Positions 1-8,800 of a stretch of DNA of 64,000 nucleotides are shown one piece after another; position 1 is the stretch's first letter, and every line of letters starts with the position of its first letter. The notes under the pieces were generated by a model. The model was not told the origin of the DNA. It did not search any database and worked only from the letters and a program-made list of their open reading frames with translations. A program made the translations under genes and the position numbers. The stretch comes from Chryseobacterium indologenes (GTDB lineage: Bacteria; Bacteroidota; Bacteroidia; Flavobacteriales; Weeksellaceae). Location of the stretch: contig LAZY01000099.1 of the NCBI GenBank assembly GCA_001013295.1, forward strand, positions 32,147-96,146, written 5' to 3'.

Positions 1-486
1 AAAAGTATCCATCAGAAACTTTCCTACAGACTTTGTAAATCCTGAAGAAACTACAAAGCTTGAACATAAGAATAACCCGATAATCTCCGTGGTCTTCCGT
101 CCTTCAATATAAGAGAAAACAATGCCCCAGATCATTCCCAGCGGAATCCCGTTGATGAACATAAACAGAATGTTGTAAGGAGCAGGAACCACCGCAAATC
201 CTAGCAGAGCAAGTTCAGCGATAGCAATGAAAGTGAACAAATAAGTAATTCTTTTTTTAGGTTTCAGTTCGGAAATAAATTGGATCCCGATGAATTTGGA
301 AACAAAATATCCGATAGCCTGAGCAATGATAATCAGAATCTTATAATCCACTCCAAAATAGGAAAGTCCTTCAAAAGAAGCTACGGTAAAAGGTTTCCTG
401 AAACCGTACATGCAGAAGTAGACACCGAAAGCGGCAAAAGCGGCCTTCAGTGTTACTAATGTTTTTTTATTAATGGTTATGGCCAT
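1..486 (-). CDS. DUF5690-type MFS-like membrane protein (partial)
   Basis: The reading frame starts at 486 and runs off the left edge, so only about 160 N-terminal residues are present. They begin MAITINKKTLVTLKAAFAAF and contain several hydrophobic segments separated by short charged loops, including the phrase FGVYFCMYGFRKPF near residue 20. This looks like the N-terminal half of a major-facilitator-type permease and resembles the DUF5690 family of Bacteroidota. The substrate is not known. The gene follows the TonB-dependent receptor on the same strand, 9 bp after its stop codon, so the two are probably one operon, with the receptor importing across the outer membrane and this protein acting in the inner membrane. 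Family naming is from memory; the transporter nature is clear from the sequence. Confidence 0.75.
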   Translation of the reverse strand, partial: MAITINKKTLVTLKAAFAAFGVYFCMYGFRKPFTVASFEGLSYFGVDYKILIIIAQAIGYFVSKFIGIQFISELKPKKRITYLFTFIAIAELALLGFAVVPAPYNILFMFINGIPLGMIWGIVFSYIEGRKTTEIIGLFLCSSFVVSSGFTKSVGKFLMDTF

Positions 487-495
487 GATGATGGT

Positions 496-3321
496 TTAGA
501 AATTCAGTTTTATTCCAAGGTTGAATCTTACTCCGTAGTATTCCACCTGCTCAGGACGGTCTTCGTTTTTACCGAAGTGATAGATCAGTGGTTTGTTCAG
601 GATATTGTTTACATCTGCGTATAACGTCAGGTATTTTGTAAACTGGTAAGAACCCCCGAAGTCAAGATTGCTGTATTTACCATAGTAAGAATCATTGATG
701 TCGTCTTCAGCATATTCCACTGCATATTTCCCTTTGTAATTGTAAGCAAGTCTTGCGTTGAATCCTTTTTTCTCAAAGAAAAGCTGGGCATTATAAAGCT
801 CTTTAGCCTGATAAGGCAGTGCAACCTTTCTTCCGCTTGGCTTTTCCATTTCAGAAGTCATGAAAGTCGCATTAAGCTGTACCCCGAAATACTGAAGGAA
901 ACCAGGCAAAAAGTCAAATCTCTTATTGATTCCCAATTCGATACCACCCAGCCATGCTGCATTTCCGTTGTTGGGAGCGGTAAACTGTACCCCGTTGATT
1001 CCGTTATAATTTCCGATAAATGAGTCCTGGAAGATCGGGTCTGTAATCGATTTATAGAAAACACCACCACTCAGGATTCCTACATTGGAAAAATAATATT
1101 CTCCCATCAGGTCAAAATTCAAGGAATATGTAGGATTAAGGTTAGGGTTTCCTCCTTTGAATTCATTATCCGCTTCAATATAAGTTCCGCCCGGTGTAAG
1201 ATCCCCAAAATTTGGTCTTGAGAACGTTCTTGTTGCTGCAAAACGAAGATTGGTTTTATCATTCAATGTATATTTTAAATGAACCATCGGAAGAACAGCC
1301 AGATAGTTTTTGGTATTTTCAACAGGGGTAAGAACGTCATCAATTACACTGTATCCTCTTACTTTTGTATTGGTATTTGACAATCTGATTCCTCCAAGAA
1401 GGGTAATCTTATCATTCAGTTTGTAAGTGGCCATTCCATAAGCATCTGCATGTTTTTCAAACACATCGAAATTTCTTCCCAATGCTCTATTATACTCTAA
1501 AGCCTCAGAATCTGCAGGATTGATCTTTAAATTTCCCTGATTCTGGTACCAGAATTGATTCATTCCTGTCGTGGAAAGTACCGGTCCGAAAGTATTCCCG
1601 ATGTGGGTATTCATTTCACTTAAATATTTCGGTCCGTTGGCTTGCGTCGTAATATATTGAGAATAATCTGACAGAAGAGGCGCCGTTCCGTTACTCCAGT
1701 TGTAGAAAATATCTGAGAATTTTGCATTACGTTCTTTATCTCTGTATTTGAATCCATATTTGAAGGTCAGTTTATCGGAAGCATTGATTTCATGATTGAA
1801 CGCTGCTACGATTTTATCTTTCTCTTCCACAAAAACCTTATAGAATTCAAGATCTGTAAATCTCATCTGGGAAGCATCCATCTTAAAGTTCGGATCACTG
1901 TAGAAACCGAAGAGTGCATCAGGGTTTTTATAATCAAGCTTTCCACCGTCAGCTTTCCAGTATGCTCTTGGCCCGTTTCCGTGATTAGAGATATAATCCG
2001 GATTGATGCCCACTCCAGATTGGGTGTATTTGATTACGTAATAGGAATTATTCTGTTTGTCAGGGATATTTCCATATTTAAACTTGTTGTCGTAATAAGA
2101 TAAATCCCAGTCGATTTTTCCTTTATTTAAATTATGAACTCCACCCAAAGACACAGACATAAGTTCCGTGATCAGTAAATTATGAATATTCTGAAGCTCA
2201 ACTCTTGCCGTATTGTTCGCAGAGCTGAATTTATCAAATCTGATCCTGTGTTTGTAATGCGTTTCATCATCCGAAAGCGTACCATACATTCCTTTCAGAT
2301 AGAAAGTTGTTTTGGGGGATAGAACATATTCAAAAGCCGTATTGATCCCGGTTGTTTTTCTTACTCCGTTGTAATCACGCAGCTCCAGTCTGAAAACACC
2401 TTCATCACCACTTCTTCTCGCTTCAAAATTATCCGTAGACCAGTTTCTGATAAAGTGGGCAAAGTTGAATAAATACCCGAATTTTTTATCCTTGGTTCTT
2501 CCACCATAAAGCAATCCAAGGTTATAAACTCCTTTGTCTGATTTGGCATTGTATCCGCTTCCTAAAGTCGCTTTGAACTCCGTTTTCATTGGCGGCGTTT
2601 TGGTAATGAAATTGACTCCACCGCCAATTCCATCAGCTTCAATATCAGGAGTAAAAGACTTATTCACATGCACATAGGAGATCAATTCCGTAGGAAAGAA
2701 GTCAAATGCTGTTGCTCTGGATGTAGTCTCTTCTTCAGCTGTGGGAAGTCTGTTCCCGTTAATGGTTGTTGATGCCCAGAATGGCGGAAGTCCTCTCAGA
2801 GAAACAAATCTTCCTTCTCCCTGGTCTCTTTCAATCGAAACCCCCTGTACACGCTGTACCGTTTCTGCTGCATTTCTGTCCGGTAGCTTTCCGATTCCGT
2901 CCGAAGCGATAACATTGGTAATATTGATGGCATTTTTCTGAAGATTTAATGCTCTTGCCTCCGTATTTTTCAACGTTCCGGTCACAACAACTTCATCAAT
3001 ATTTTTTCGCTGCTGGGAAAGTTTTACCGTTCCCAGGTCAAACGTTTCTCCGGGTTTTAAATCAACATTAATATCGGTAGATTCGTAACCGATATAGCTT
3101 ATCTGCAGGCTGTACTGGCCTTCTTTGATGTCATTGATGGTAAATTTTCCGTCAACATCAGTGGTCGTATTTCTGGAAAGACCTTTTATTTTCACTGAGG
3201 CGCCGGGAAGGGGCTGGCTGTCGTCAAGAACAGTTCCTATAATTAACTGTTTCTGCGCTGAAACAAAAATAATGAAACAGACAAAAACAAGGGTAAGTAA
3301 TTTCTCTAATGTTGTTTTCAT
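496..3321 (-). CDS. TonB-dependent receptor with CarboxypepD_reg-like domain
   Basis: Outer-membrane active transporter, 941 aa from the chosen start. The start at 3321 gives a normal signal peptide (MKTTLEKLLTLVFVCFIIFVSAQ), whereas the longer reading from 3354 adds 11 residues in front of it. After the signal comes a carboxypeptidase-regulatory-like beta-sandwich domain (about residues 25-105), then a TonB-box-like stretch (IDEVVVTGTL), the plug domain (about 120-250, with RVQGVSIERDQGEGRFVSLR) and a long beta-barrel ending in aromatic F at the C-terminus (GVRFNLGIKLNF). The plug wording resembles the TonB-Xanth/Caul group, often linked to carbohydrate or phosphate-ester uptake. The downstream DUF5690 permease supports a nutrient-uptake operon. 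The ligand cannot be told from the sequence. Confidence 0.9.
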   Translation of the reverse strand: MKTTLEKLLTLVFVCFIIFVSAQKQLIIGTVLDDSQPLPGASVKIKGLSRNTTTDVDGKFTINDIKEGQYSLQISYIGYESTDINVDLKPGETFDLGTVKLSQQRKNIDEVVVTGTLKNTEARALNLQKNAINITNVIASDGIGKLPDRNAAETVQRVQGVSIERDQGEGRFVSLRGLPPFWASTTINGNRLPTAEEETTSRATAFDFFPTELISYVHVNKSFTPDIEADGIGGGVNFITKTPPMKTEFKATLGSGYNAKSDKGVYNLGLLYGGRTKDKKFGYLFNFAHFIRNWSTDNFEARRSGDEGVFRLELRDYNGVRKTTGINTAFEYVLSPKTTFYLKGMYGTLSDDETHYKHRIRFDKFSSANNTARVELQNIHNLLITELMSVSLGGVHNLNKGKIDWDLSYYDNKFKYGNIPDKQNNSYYVIKYTQSGVGINPDYISNHGNGPRAYWKADGGKLDYKNPDALFGFYSDPNFKMDASQMRFTDLEFYKVFVEEKDKIVAAFNHEINASDKLTFKYGFKYRDKERNAKFSDIFYNWSNGTAPLLSDYSQYITTQANGPKYLSEMNTHIGNTFGPVLSTTGMNQFWYQNQGNLKINPADSEALEYNRALGRNFDVFEKHADAYGMATYKLNDKITLLGGIRLSNTNTKVRGYSVIDDVLTPVENTKNYLAVLPMVHLKYTLNDKTNLRFAATRTFSRPNFGDLTPGGTYIEADNEFKGGNPNLNPTYSLNFDLMGEYYFSNVGILSGGVFYKSITDPIFQDSFIGNYNGINGVQFTAPNNGNAAWLGGIELGINKRFDFLPGFLQYFGVQLNATFMTSEMEKPSGRKVALPYQAKELYNAQLFFEKKGFNARLAYNYKGKYAVEYAEDDINDSYYGKYSNLDFGGSYQFTKYLTLYADVNNILNKPLIYHFGKNEDRPEQVEYYGVRFNLGIKLNF

Positions 3322-3699
3322 TTTTACATATATTAAATTTTTTATGCAAATCACGCCAATAATTTTAATATATATAAATATTTCGTATTAAGTATTGATT
3401 AACAAATAAGTGCTGTTTGTTACGCTTATTTTACTTTGGAGACTAAAGAAATTAATGAATCTAAATGAAGTAAAACGCTGTTTCAATTCGCTATACCAAC
3501 GTTTTTTGTAAATAATATTTAAAAATGACAAATGGGAATATTTCGTTGAAAAGTGCCTGTTTTAGTTAATATTCTGTTCATTTAAGAAAGAAATAGAAAA
3601 TTAAAAGTTGCATATTTGTAAACTTTTGTAAAGTTCAATAAGCAAATCGAAGTAAATAAATCTGAAAAAGATAATATAACGGCTTATCTGAAGTATTGA

Positions 3700-4028
3700 A
3701 AATTTTGACTTTATTTTACGAAAAGAAGGGTGAGCTTTTATTTAACGCAAAGTTTCAGGGATTCAAATCCTTTATTGAAGTGAGCAAAGGTGGCGAATTT
3801 GTCGCTGAAGAAGGTGAATTTTATAGCTTTCGCTTAGAAAGAATCAATTTTATTGATTCCAATCTTTGCCTCCTTAAAATATTATGTTTAGAAATAAAAA
3901 CCTTTGCGTTTGAAAAATATGCAGCTCTGCTGTGAAAAGCTCAATGGTTTTCATTAAAAGATATATTTAAGAGACTAAGCTTAGGCTAAAGCCTGTCCCT
4001 ATTGAATGCTATGAGCTATGTGTGGTTT
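3700..4028. repeat. Interspersed repeat, copy A
   Basis: The 720-bp gap before the XRE regulator holds one copy of a repeat also found, inverted, at 9749-10240. Shared blocks in order are an AACGCAAAG word, a GGCGAATTTGTCGCTG-like block, TTCGCTTAGAAAGAATCAAT, CTCCTTAAAATATT, TTTGCGTTTGAAA, a GCTGT block, then TATTTAAGAGACTAAGCTTA, GGCTAAAGCC and CCCTATTGAATGCTATGAGC. This copy lacks about 37 bp that copy B has between two GGCTAAAGCC words, as expected from a deletion between direct repeats. A 79-codon frame at 3696-3935 lies wholly inside the repeat and is not counted as a gene. The 3322-3695 part is AT-rich and shows nothing further. Confidence 0.75.
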
Positions 4029-4039
4029 ATAAAAAATGA

Positions 4040-4609
4040 TTAGGCAGTATAAAAGTACAACACCAGCATCACACAGCTTTCATTACTGATGCTTACCGGA
4101 ACGTGCGGAAATTTCCCGTTAAAATATAAAGAATCACCTTCTTTCATGATGACTTCTTCATTGTCTATGATGTATTTTACTTCGCCTTTTAAAATATATT
4201 TGAATTCCCAGGCGTCGGTGATCACCTTTTCCCTTTTAGAATTGGGTTCAAGAGTTAGTAGTACCGCTTCAAAGCCTAAAGAATGGAGGCTTTTGCTGAA
4301 TATATGCATGTACTTAAAGCCTTCAGCCTCAACTTCTTTTTCGATGACCTGCTGGCTTTCTTTGGGAACATAAATGAATTTAGCATTGGATTTTTTCTCT
4401 ACGCCTTCAAAGAAATAGCTGGCATCAATCTCAAGCGATTGAATCAGATCCAGCAAGACAGGAAGTGAGGGAATGGTTCTTCCGTTTTCAATTCTGGAAA
4501 CGAGCCCGTTGCTTACATTGGCTTTGAACGCCAGTTCGTTAATGGTTAAATTATTCTTTTTTCTAATATCCTTTAATCTTTTGCCGATACCTATTAAAAA
4601 GTCATTCAT
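4040..4609 (-). CDS. XRE-family regulator with C-terminal cupin domain
   Basis: Predicted transcription factor of 189 aa. Residues about 8-65 form a Cro/C1-type helix-turn-helix (IRKKNNLTINELAFKANVSN followed by GLVSRIENGRTIPSLPVLLD). Residues about 110-188 form a cupin_2 small-molecule-binding barrel (GDSLYFNGKFPHVPVSI). This two-domain layout is common in regulators that sense a small ligand; the ligand here is unknown. A -7 box (TACCTTTG on the minus strand) lies at 4656-4663, about 50 bp upstream of the start. The neighbour at 4743-5459 is on the same strand but separated by 130 bp, so co-transcription is uncertain. Confidence 0.88.
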   Translation of the reverse strand: MNDFLIGIGKRLKDIRKKNNLTINELAFKANVSNGLVSRIENGRTIPSLPVLLDLIQSLEIDASYFFEGVEKKSNAKFIYVPKESQQVIEKEVEAEGFKYMHIFSKSLHSLGFEAVLLTLEPNSKREKVITDAWEFKYILKGEVKYIIDNEEVIMKEGDSLYFNGKFPHVPVSISNESCVMLVLYFYTA

Positions 4610-4655
4610 ACGCTGTGCAATTTAACCAGAATTATTTTTCTTCATTATATAAAAG

Positions 4656-4663
4656 CAAAGGTA
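4656..4663 (-). promoter_or_regulatory. -7 box for the XRE/cupin gene
   Basis: TACCTTTG on the minus strand fits the Bacteroidota TAnnTTTG element. No clear TTG was found 19-21 bp upstream, so this is a partial match. Confidence 0.45.
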
Positions 4664-4742
4664 ATATTATTCTGTAGAGATTGTACAGGGGACGGAATCA
4701 ATTCATTAAAAATTATTGTAGCAGATCGAAAAAGAGGTCAAT

Positions 4743-5459
4743 TTAAAATTGTTCCAGGAGCATAGCCATCTTTAATCCTGAAATATTAAGAAGATTTCCT
4801 TCCAGGCGATATGTGATCCCGGTGGTATTGTCATAAATTCTGAAAATATTTAATTCATTGGTTACCCCTACTGTTGTGCTTCCCGGTATATTCGACCAGA
4901 CCGAAGGGCTCAAACTGGCGGAGCTATTGTTCACAGCGTACCCTGAAGGAGTCCAGAATTCCGTCACAAATGTAGAAACAGAGGAACCGCCTGAAGAATT
5001 ATTTTTAATCTGCCAATATCCGCCTATTGATGAACTGCTGTAGCGGAAGGAATATAAACCATCAGGGGAATTGATCTCGACCGAAGAATTGGCAGTTGTC
5101 AATTTTTGTTTAGCAGTAAGTACCCCTGCCATGATGATATTTCCATTGGCATCTGTTGCTAAGCCAGATGCATTAGGCAAATTGGTCATCTTAATTCCTG
5201 AAATTCCTGAAGAACCTGATGTTACCTCTAATTTTGAACTTGGATTAATGGTTCCAATTCCAATATTGCCGATAGGGGTTACAACAATATCGTTAAGTTG
5301 CTGAGCAGTATCCGGATCATTAGGAGCGGCAGGATTATCTTTTCCTGCATCAATATGAAATACGCCTTTAGGATTTTCGGTATTAATCCCTATTTGAGCA
5401 AAGCTTTTGTTGCTTAAAATCATACCTAAAAAAATGAGTAATAAATTTAATTTTTTCAT
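4743..5459 (-). CDS. Secreted surface protein of the 'IGINT' type
   Basis: Protein of 238 aa with a signal peptide (MKKLNLLLIFLGMILSNKSFAQ). The mature part starts IGINTENPKGVFHIDA and has the phrase IGNIGIGTINPSSKLEV, both typical of Chryseobacterium cell-surface proteins that resemble the head of phage tail-fibre or trimeric-adhesin proteins. The C-terminal half is rich in Ser, Gly and Asn and ends in a hydrophobic stretch (LNISGLKMAMLLEQF). No enzymatic motif was seen. Such proteins are usually annotated as hypothetical; an adhesion or coat role is only an inference. The 315 bp upstream to 5774 are AT-rich and hold only the promoter of the next operon. Confidence 0.75.
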   Translation of the reverse strand: MKKLNLLLIFLGMILSNKSFAQIGINTENPKGVFHIDAGKDNPAAPNDPDTAQQLNDIVVTPIGNIGIGTINPSSKLEVTSGSSGISGIKMTNLPNASGLATDANGNIIMAGVLTAKQKLTTANSSVEINSPDGLYSFRYSSSSIGGYWQIKNNSSGGSSVSTFVTEFWTPSGYAVNNSSASLSPSVWSNIPGSTTVGVTNELNIFRIYDNTTGITYRLEGNLLNISGLKMAMLLEQF

Positions 5460-5746
5460 TGTAATATGTTTTTGACGGAGATCATGATTAAGTACATAAG
5501 TATGACATTAAACAAAAAGTAAAATACTACCTTGAGTTTGCAGTTTAATAATCCATCAAAATAGATAACCAAACTTGATCATTATCTCACTCTTTATTAA
5601 ATAAAATTAGTTTACAAATAAAAGATTTTAAAACAATCTTAAAAATAGTAGATATCTGTCATTTTATATCACTTATTACGAATCTATAAAGTGTTGAATC
5701 AATAGGTCCAATATATTATATCACTTATGAAGACAGAAAATTTCCC

Positions 5747-5754
5747 TATTTTTG
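5747..5754 (+). promoter_or_regulatory. -7 box of the two-component operon
   Basis: TATTTTTG fits TAnnTTTG and lies 20 bp before the ATG at 5775. It is downstream of the in-frame ATG at 5727, so a transcript from here could not use that earlier codon; this decides the start. No clear -33 TTG was seen. Confidence 0.55.
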
Positions 5755-5774
5755 TAAAACTCCTTATTTCATTT

Positions 5775-6482
5775 ATGAAAAAAATTATTCTTATCGAAGA
5801 CGAAACCAGCGTGGTTTCTTTTATTAAAAAAGGACTTCAGGAAAATGGGTATGAAATTTCTGTGGCTTTTGACGGCCGTACAGGAGTACAGCTTGTGCAG
5901 GCCAATGACTTCGATCTGGTGATTCTGGACATTATGCTTCCCGAAATGAATGGTCTGGATGTATGCAAAGAAATAAGGAAAACCAATCAAAGTGTTCCGA
6001 TTTTATTCCTTACAGCGTTGGGAACCTCTGAGAATATTGTACTGGGGTTGGAAAGTGGTGGAGATGATTATCTGGTAAAGCCTTTTAAGTTTATTGAATT
6101 GGTGGCTCGTGTAAAATCGCTGCTAAGAAGGAGTCATAACAACGGACCACAGGAAATGGCAGAACCGGAACCGGATAATGAATATGTATTTCAGTTTTCG
6201 GACCTTACGGTGAACGATTATACGAAAAAAGTAACCCGTGCCGGAGAAGAAATTACTCTGACTTCTACAGAATATAAACTATTGCTTTATTTCCTTAATA
6301 ATCCTGAAAAAGTAATTTCCAGAGCCGAGATTCTGGATGCCGTATGGGGTGTAAACTACGAATTAGGAACAAATGTGGTGGATGTATACGTCAATTATTT
6401 AAGGAAAAAGCTCGATAGTCAGGATGATAATAAATTGATTCACACGGTAATAGGAATGGGGTATGTATTGAAAAAAGCATAA
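5775..6482 (+). CDS. OmpR/PhoB-type response regulator
   Basis: DNA-binding response regulator of 235 aa. The receiver domain (about residues 1-120) starts MKKIILIEDETSVVSFIKKG; the phospho-acceptor Asp is in LVILDIMLPEMNGLD and the conserved Lys in DDYLVKPF. The C-terminal winged helix (about 140-234) has TLTSTEYKLLLYFLNNPEKV and VDVYVNYLRKKLD, the OmpR signature. The start at 5775 is preferred to 5727 because the domain begins there and the promoter box lies between. The sensor kinase begins 4 bp after the stop, so the two are a translationally linked pair. Its targets cannot be named from the sequence. Confidence 0.93.
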   Translation: MKKIILIEDETSVVSFIKKGLQENGYEISVAFDGRTGVQLVQANDFDLVILDIMLPEMNGLDVCKEIRKTNQSVPILFLTALGTSENIVLGLESGGDDYLVKPFKFIELVARVKSLLRRSHNNGPQEMAEPEPDNEYVFQFSDLTVNDYTKKVTRAGEEITLTSTEYKLLLYFLNNPEKVISRAEILDAVWGVNYELGTNVVDVYVNYLRKKLDSQDDNKLIHTVIGMGYVLKKA

Positions 6483-6485
6483 TGG

Positions 6486-7889
6486 ATGTTTAATAAGGTA
6501 GTTACAAATCAGACCAAGACGATGGTGCTTTTAATGTTGGTTTTTACAGCCATTATTCTGTTGTTCAGTGGTTTGGTCTACTTTTCAATTGTTAATTTTT
6601 CTCATCAGAGGTTTTATGAGCTGCTGAAAATTCGTACGGCAACCATTGTTCAGATCGAAAAAAGCAAAGACCATCTCGACCTTCCGGAGAATTATATCCT
6701 GAATAGTCTGAATGATGAAGAGCTTCCGATGGAGAAAGACTATGTTTTTGCCGTTCCTTCTGACTCCAATTTCAAAAAAATTTCCCAGGAAGTACACATT
6801 CCGGATTATTTCTTTAAGAATATTATCAAAACAGGAGAATCCAATTATAATGATAAGGAGTTTTATTATATAGGACAGAGTTTTAAATATGATGACAAAG
6901 ACTACATTGCGATTGCTTCTGCAAAGAATCATTATGTTGTCTATTATCTTGGTTTCTTAAAGCGAACGCTGCTTACCTGTATCGTTCTTTCGCTGTTCTT
7001 CAGTATGATCTTTTCTTTTTATCTGTCTAAAACATTATTCAGGCCGATCTTAAAAATTACAGGAAAAGTAAAAGAGATCAGCTCAGAAAATCTTCATTTA
7101 AGACTGGAACCCCAACCGGATAATAAAGAACTGAATGAGCTAGTGGATACCTTTAATGGTATGCTTAACCGTATTGAGACTTCTTTTGAAACCCAGAACC
7201 ATCTGATTGGAAACGTTTCCCATGAATTAAGAACTCCTCTGACCTCTATTATGGGAGAAGCTGACGTTGCACTGTCAATCAGCAGAACGCCGGAGGAATA
7301 TAAAGAAACTCTGGAAATTATCCTGAATGAAGCGGAAAAGCTTGATAAAAAGATTAAAGCTTTATTAATGATCGCCCAAACCGGATTCGACGGTAAGATC
7401 CAGAAAATGGATAAGGTGAGAATAGATCAGCTGCTTTGGGATGTGATTGAAACTCTGAGAAGAATCGATTCCAGAAACAATATCTATCTGGATATAAGCA
7501 TGCTTCCCGATAATCCGAAAAAGCTGAAAGTTCAGGGGAATGAACAGCTTCTGCATCTTGCGGTAGCCAATATCATTAGTAATGGATGTAAATATTCTAA
7601 CTTTCAGCAGGTTAAAGTTTCTTTAGGGGCGACGGATACCGATGTATATATCATTGTAAAAGATAATGGGATCGGAATTCCGGAAGTAGAAATGAATAAA
7701 ATCTACGACCCTTTCTTCAGGGCTTCGAATACCAACAACTACGAAGGCTATGGAATAGGGCTTCCACTGGCCCGAAATATCGTAAGAATGCACCACGGTG
7801 AACTGATCGTAAGTTCCCATGAGAACCAGGGGACAACCGTTCAAATGCGTTTCCCTAATTTTTATAGTATGCAGAAGGGCGAAGGATAG
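6486..7889 (+). CDS. Sensor histidine kinase
   Basis: Membrane sensor of 467 aa, partner of the regulator just upstream. A first transmembrane helix spans about residues 12-35, a periplasmic sensor region of about 120 residues follows, and a second helix lies at about 158-180. Then come HAMP (about 180-235), HisKA with the phospho-acceptor His in NVSHELRTPLTSIMGEAD, and the ATPase domain with N-box NIISNGCKYS, G1 DNGIGIP and G2 YGIGLPLARNIV. All catalytic boxes look intact. The periplasmic part has no domain I recognise, so the signal is unknown. A terminator follows at 7974. Confidence 0.93.
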   Translation: MFNKVVTNQTKTMVLLMLVFTAIILLFSGLVYFSIVNFSHQRFYELLKIRTATIVQIEKSKDHLDLPENYILNSLNDEELPMEKDYVFAVPSDSNFKKISQEVHIPDYFFKNIIKTGESNYNDKEFYYIGQSFKYDDKDYIAIASAKNHYVVYYLGFLKRTLLTCIVLSLFFSMIFSFYLSKTLFRPILKITGKVKEISSENLHLRLEPQPDNKELNELVDTFNGMLNRIETSFETQNHLIGNVSHELRTPLTSIMGEADVALSISRTPEEYKETLEIILNEAEKLDKKIKALLMIAQTGFDGKIQKMDKVRIDQLLWDVIETLRRIDSRNNIYLDISMLPDNPKKLKVQGNEQLLHLAVANIISNGCKYSNFQQVKVSLGATDTDVYIIVKDNGIGIPEVEMNKIYDPFFRASNTNNYEGYGIGLPLARNIVRMHHGELIVSSHENQGTTVQMRFPNFYSMQKGEG

Positions 7890-8126
7890 AGGGACTAAAA
7901 GGCTAAGGAGGCAAATAAAGCTGAAAAGACAAAGAGTTGGATAAAGCAGATATAATGCTCAAAAATAAAAGGAACTGATTGATCGTAAGTATTGCTGATT
8001 AATCGGTTTTTTTGTTTTTATCTTATGAATTCTTTCTTTTTTATTTGCTGGGTAATTGTTTTATTTTTAATTGTTTGCGTGTTTTTTATTTGTCTTCTTA
8101 GCCCTCTCAGCTTCCTTTGCCCCTGC
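7889..8126. repeat. Permuted-word inverted element (a)
   Basis: The left arm (7889-7936) reads as a string of purine-rich words such as GGCTAAG, GGCAAATAAA, AAGCTGA and GACAAAG. The right arm (about 8083-8126), when reverse-complemented, uses the same words in another order: GGCAAAGG, AAGCTGA, GGGCTAAG, GACAAATAAA. A terminator hairpin lies between the arms. See the finding on this class of element. Confidence 0.6.
7974..8013 (+). terminator. Terminator after the histidine kinase
   Basis: ACTGATTGATC pairs with GATTAATCGGT (11 pairs including two G-U) around a 12-nt loop and is followed by seven T. Confidence 0.75.
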
Positions 8127-8220
8127 CTACATTAATTCTCCTTAACAATTTTCTAATCTCATTTTAATCTCTTTAATGACATTTTAATTCTGTTCCAAAG
8201 ATCTTCTAATATGGTCGTTC

Positions 8221-8228
8221 TAGTTTTG
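8221..8228 (+). promoter_or_regulatory. -7 box for the 8271 gene
   Basis: TAGTTTTG fits TAnnTTTG, 42 bp before the ATG at 8271. No matching -33 TTG was found. Confidence 0.45.
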
Positions 8229-8270
8229 TATCATCAAAAAAGATAAACACAATACAAAATAATAAAGAAC

Positions 8271-8765
8271 ATGGCTAAAACAATTTTAATTGCAACAGAT
8301 TACTCTCTTGAGTCATTGAACATATTGAAAAAAGTACTGAAAGAGAAGGATGCAGCAGAAGATAAGAACCAGTATAATATTCTTCTTACCTCAGGATATG
8401 ATTCCGGAGATTCTATCAGAGATCTTTTGTTTAATACCAAAACAACGGTTTTCAATAAGATCAGACCTGAAGAGTTTTGTGACGCCTATGGGATTATTAA
8501 GAATAAATATCCTCACCTGGTTAATAAAATCGTCTGTGATATTTTCACGGGGAGCTTTCAGAGAACCTTCAATCAGTATGTAAAGGCTGAAAATATCGAA
8601 GAAGCTTATTATTCTCCATCCATCAAAAGTAAAGGAAAAGGGAAGTTTGATCTTATTCCTTACATCAAAAAAAGCAAAGAGCTGCAATCTCATGAGATCA
8701 GAATTGAAGCAAGAGAAAGTCTTCCGGAAAGAGGAAGGCTGGCAGAGATCTTTGTAGAGGTCTAG
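8271..8765 (+). CDS. Protein of unknown function, universal-stress-like N-terminus
   Basis: A 164-aa soluble protein without signal peptide or membrane segment. The opening MAKTILIATDYSLESLNILK resembles the first strand and helix of a universal stress (UspA) domain, where such a start binds nucleotide or forms the fold core. The usual UspA G-2x-G-9x-G(S/T) motif is not seen in the rest of the protein, so the assignment is weak. The C-terminal third is Lys/Glu rich. It is followed after 35 bp by the DUF1275 membrane protein on the same strand, so they are probably co-transcribed. The function is unknown. Confidence 0.65.
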   Translation: MAKTILIATDYSLESLNILKKVLKEKDAAEDKNQYNILLTSGYDSGDSIRDLLFNTKTTVFNKIRPEEFCDAYGIIKNKYPHLVNKIVCDIFTGSFQRTFNQYVKAENIEEAYYSPSIKSKGKGKFDLIPYIKKSKELQSHEIRIEARESLPERGRLAEIFVEV

Positions 8766-8800
8766 AAAATAGATAATGAACAATTTAAAAAAACTAAAAA

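Noticed and set aside
3696..3935. 79-codon plus-strand frame before the XRE gene
   Set aside because: It lies wholly inside the interspersed repeat and its codons follow repeat blocks; no protein-like features.
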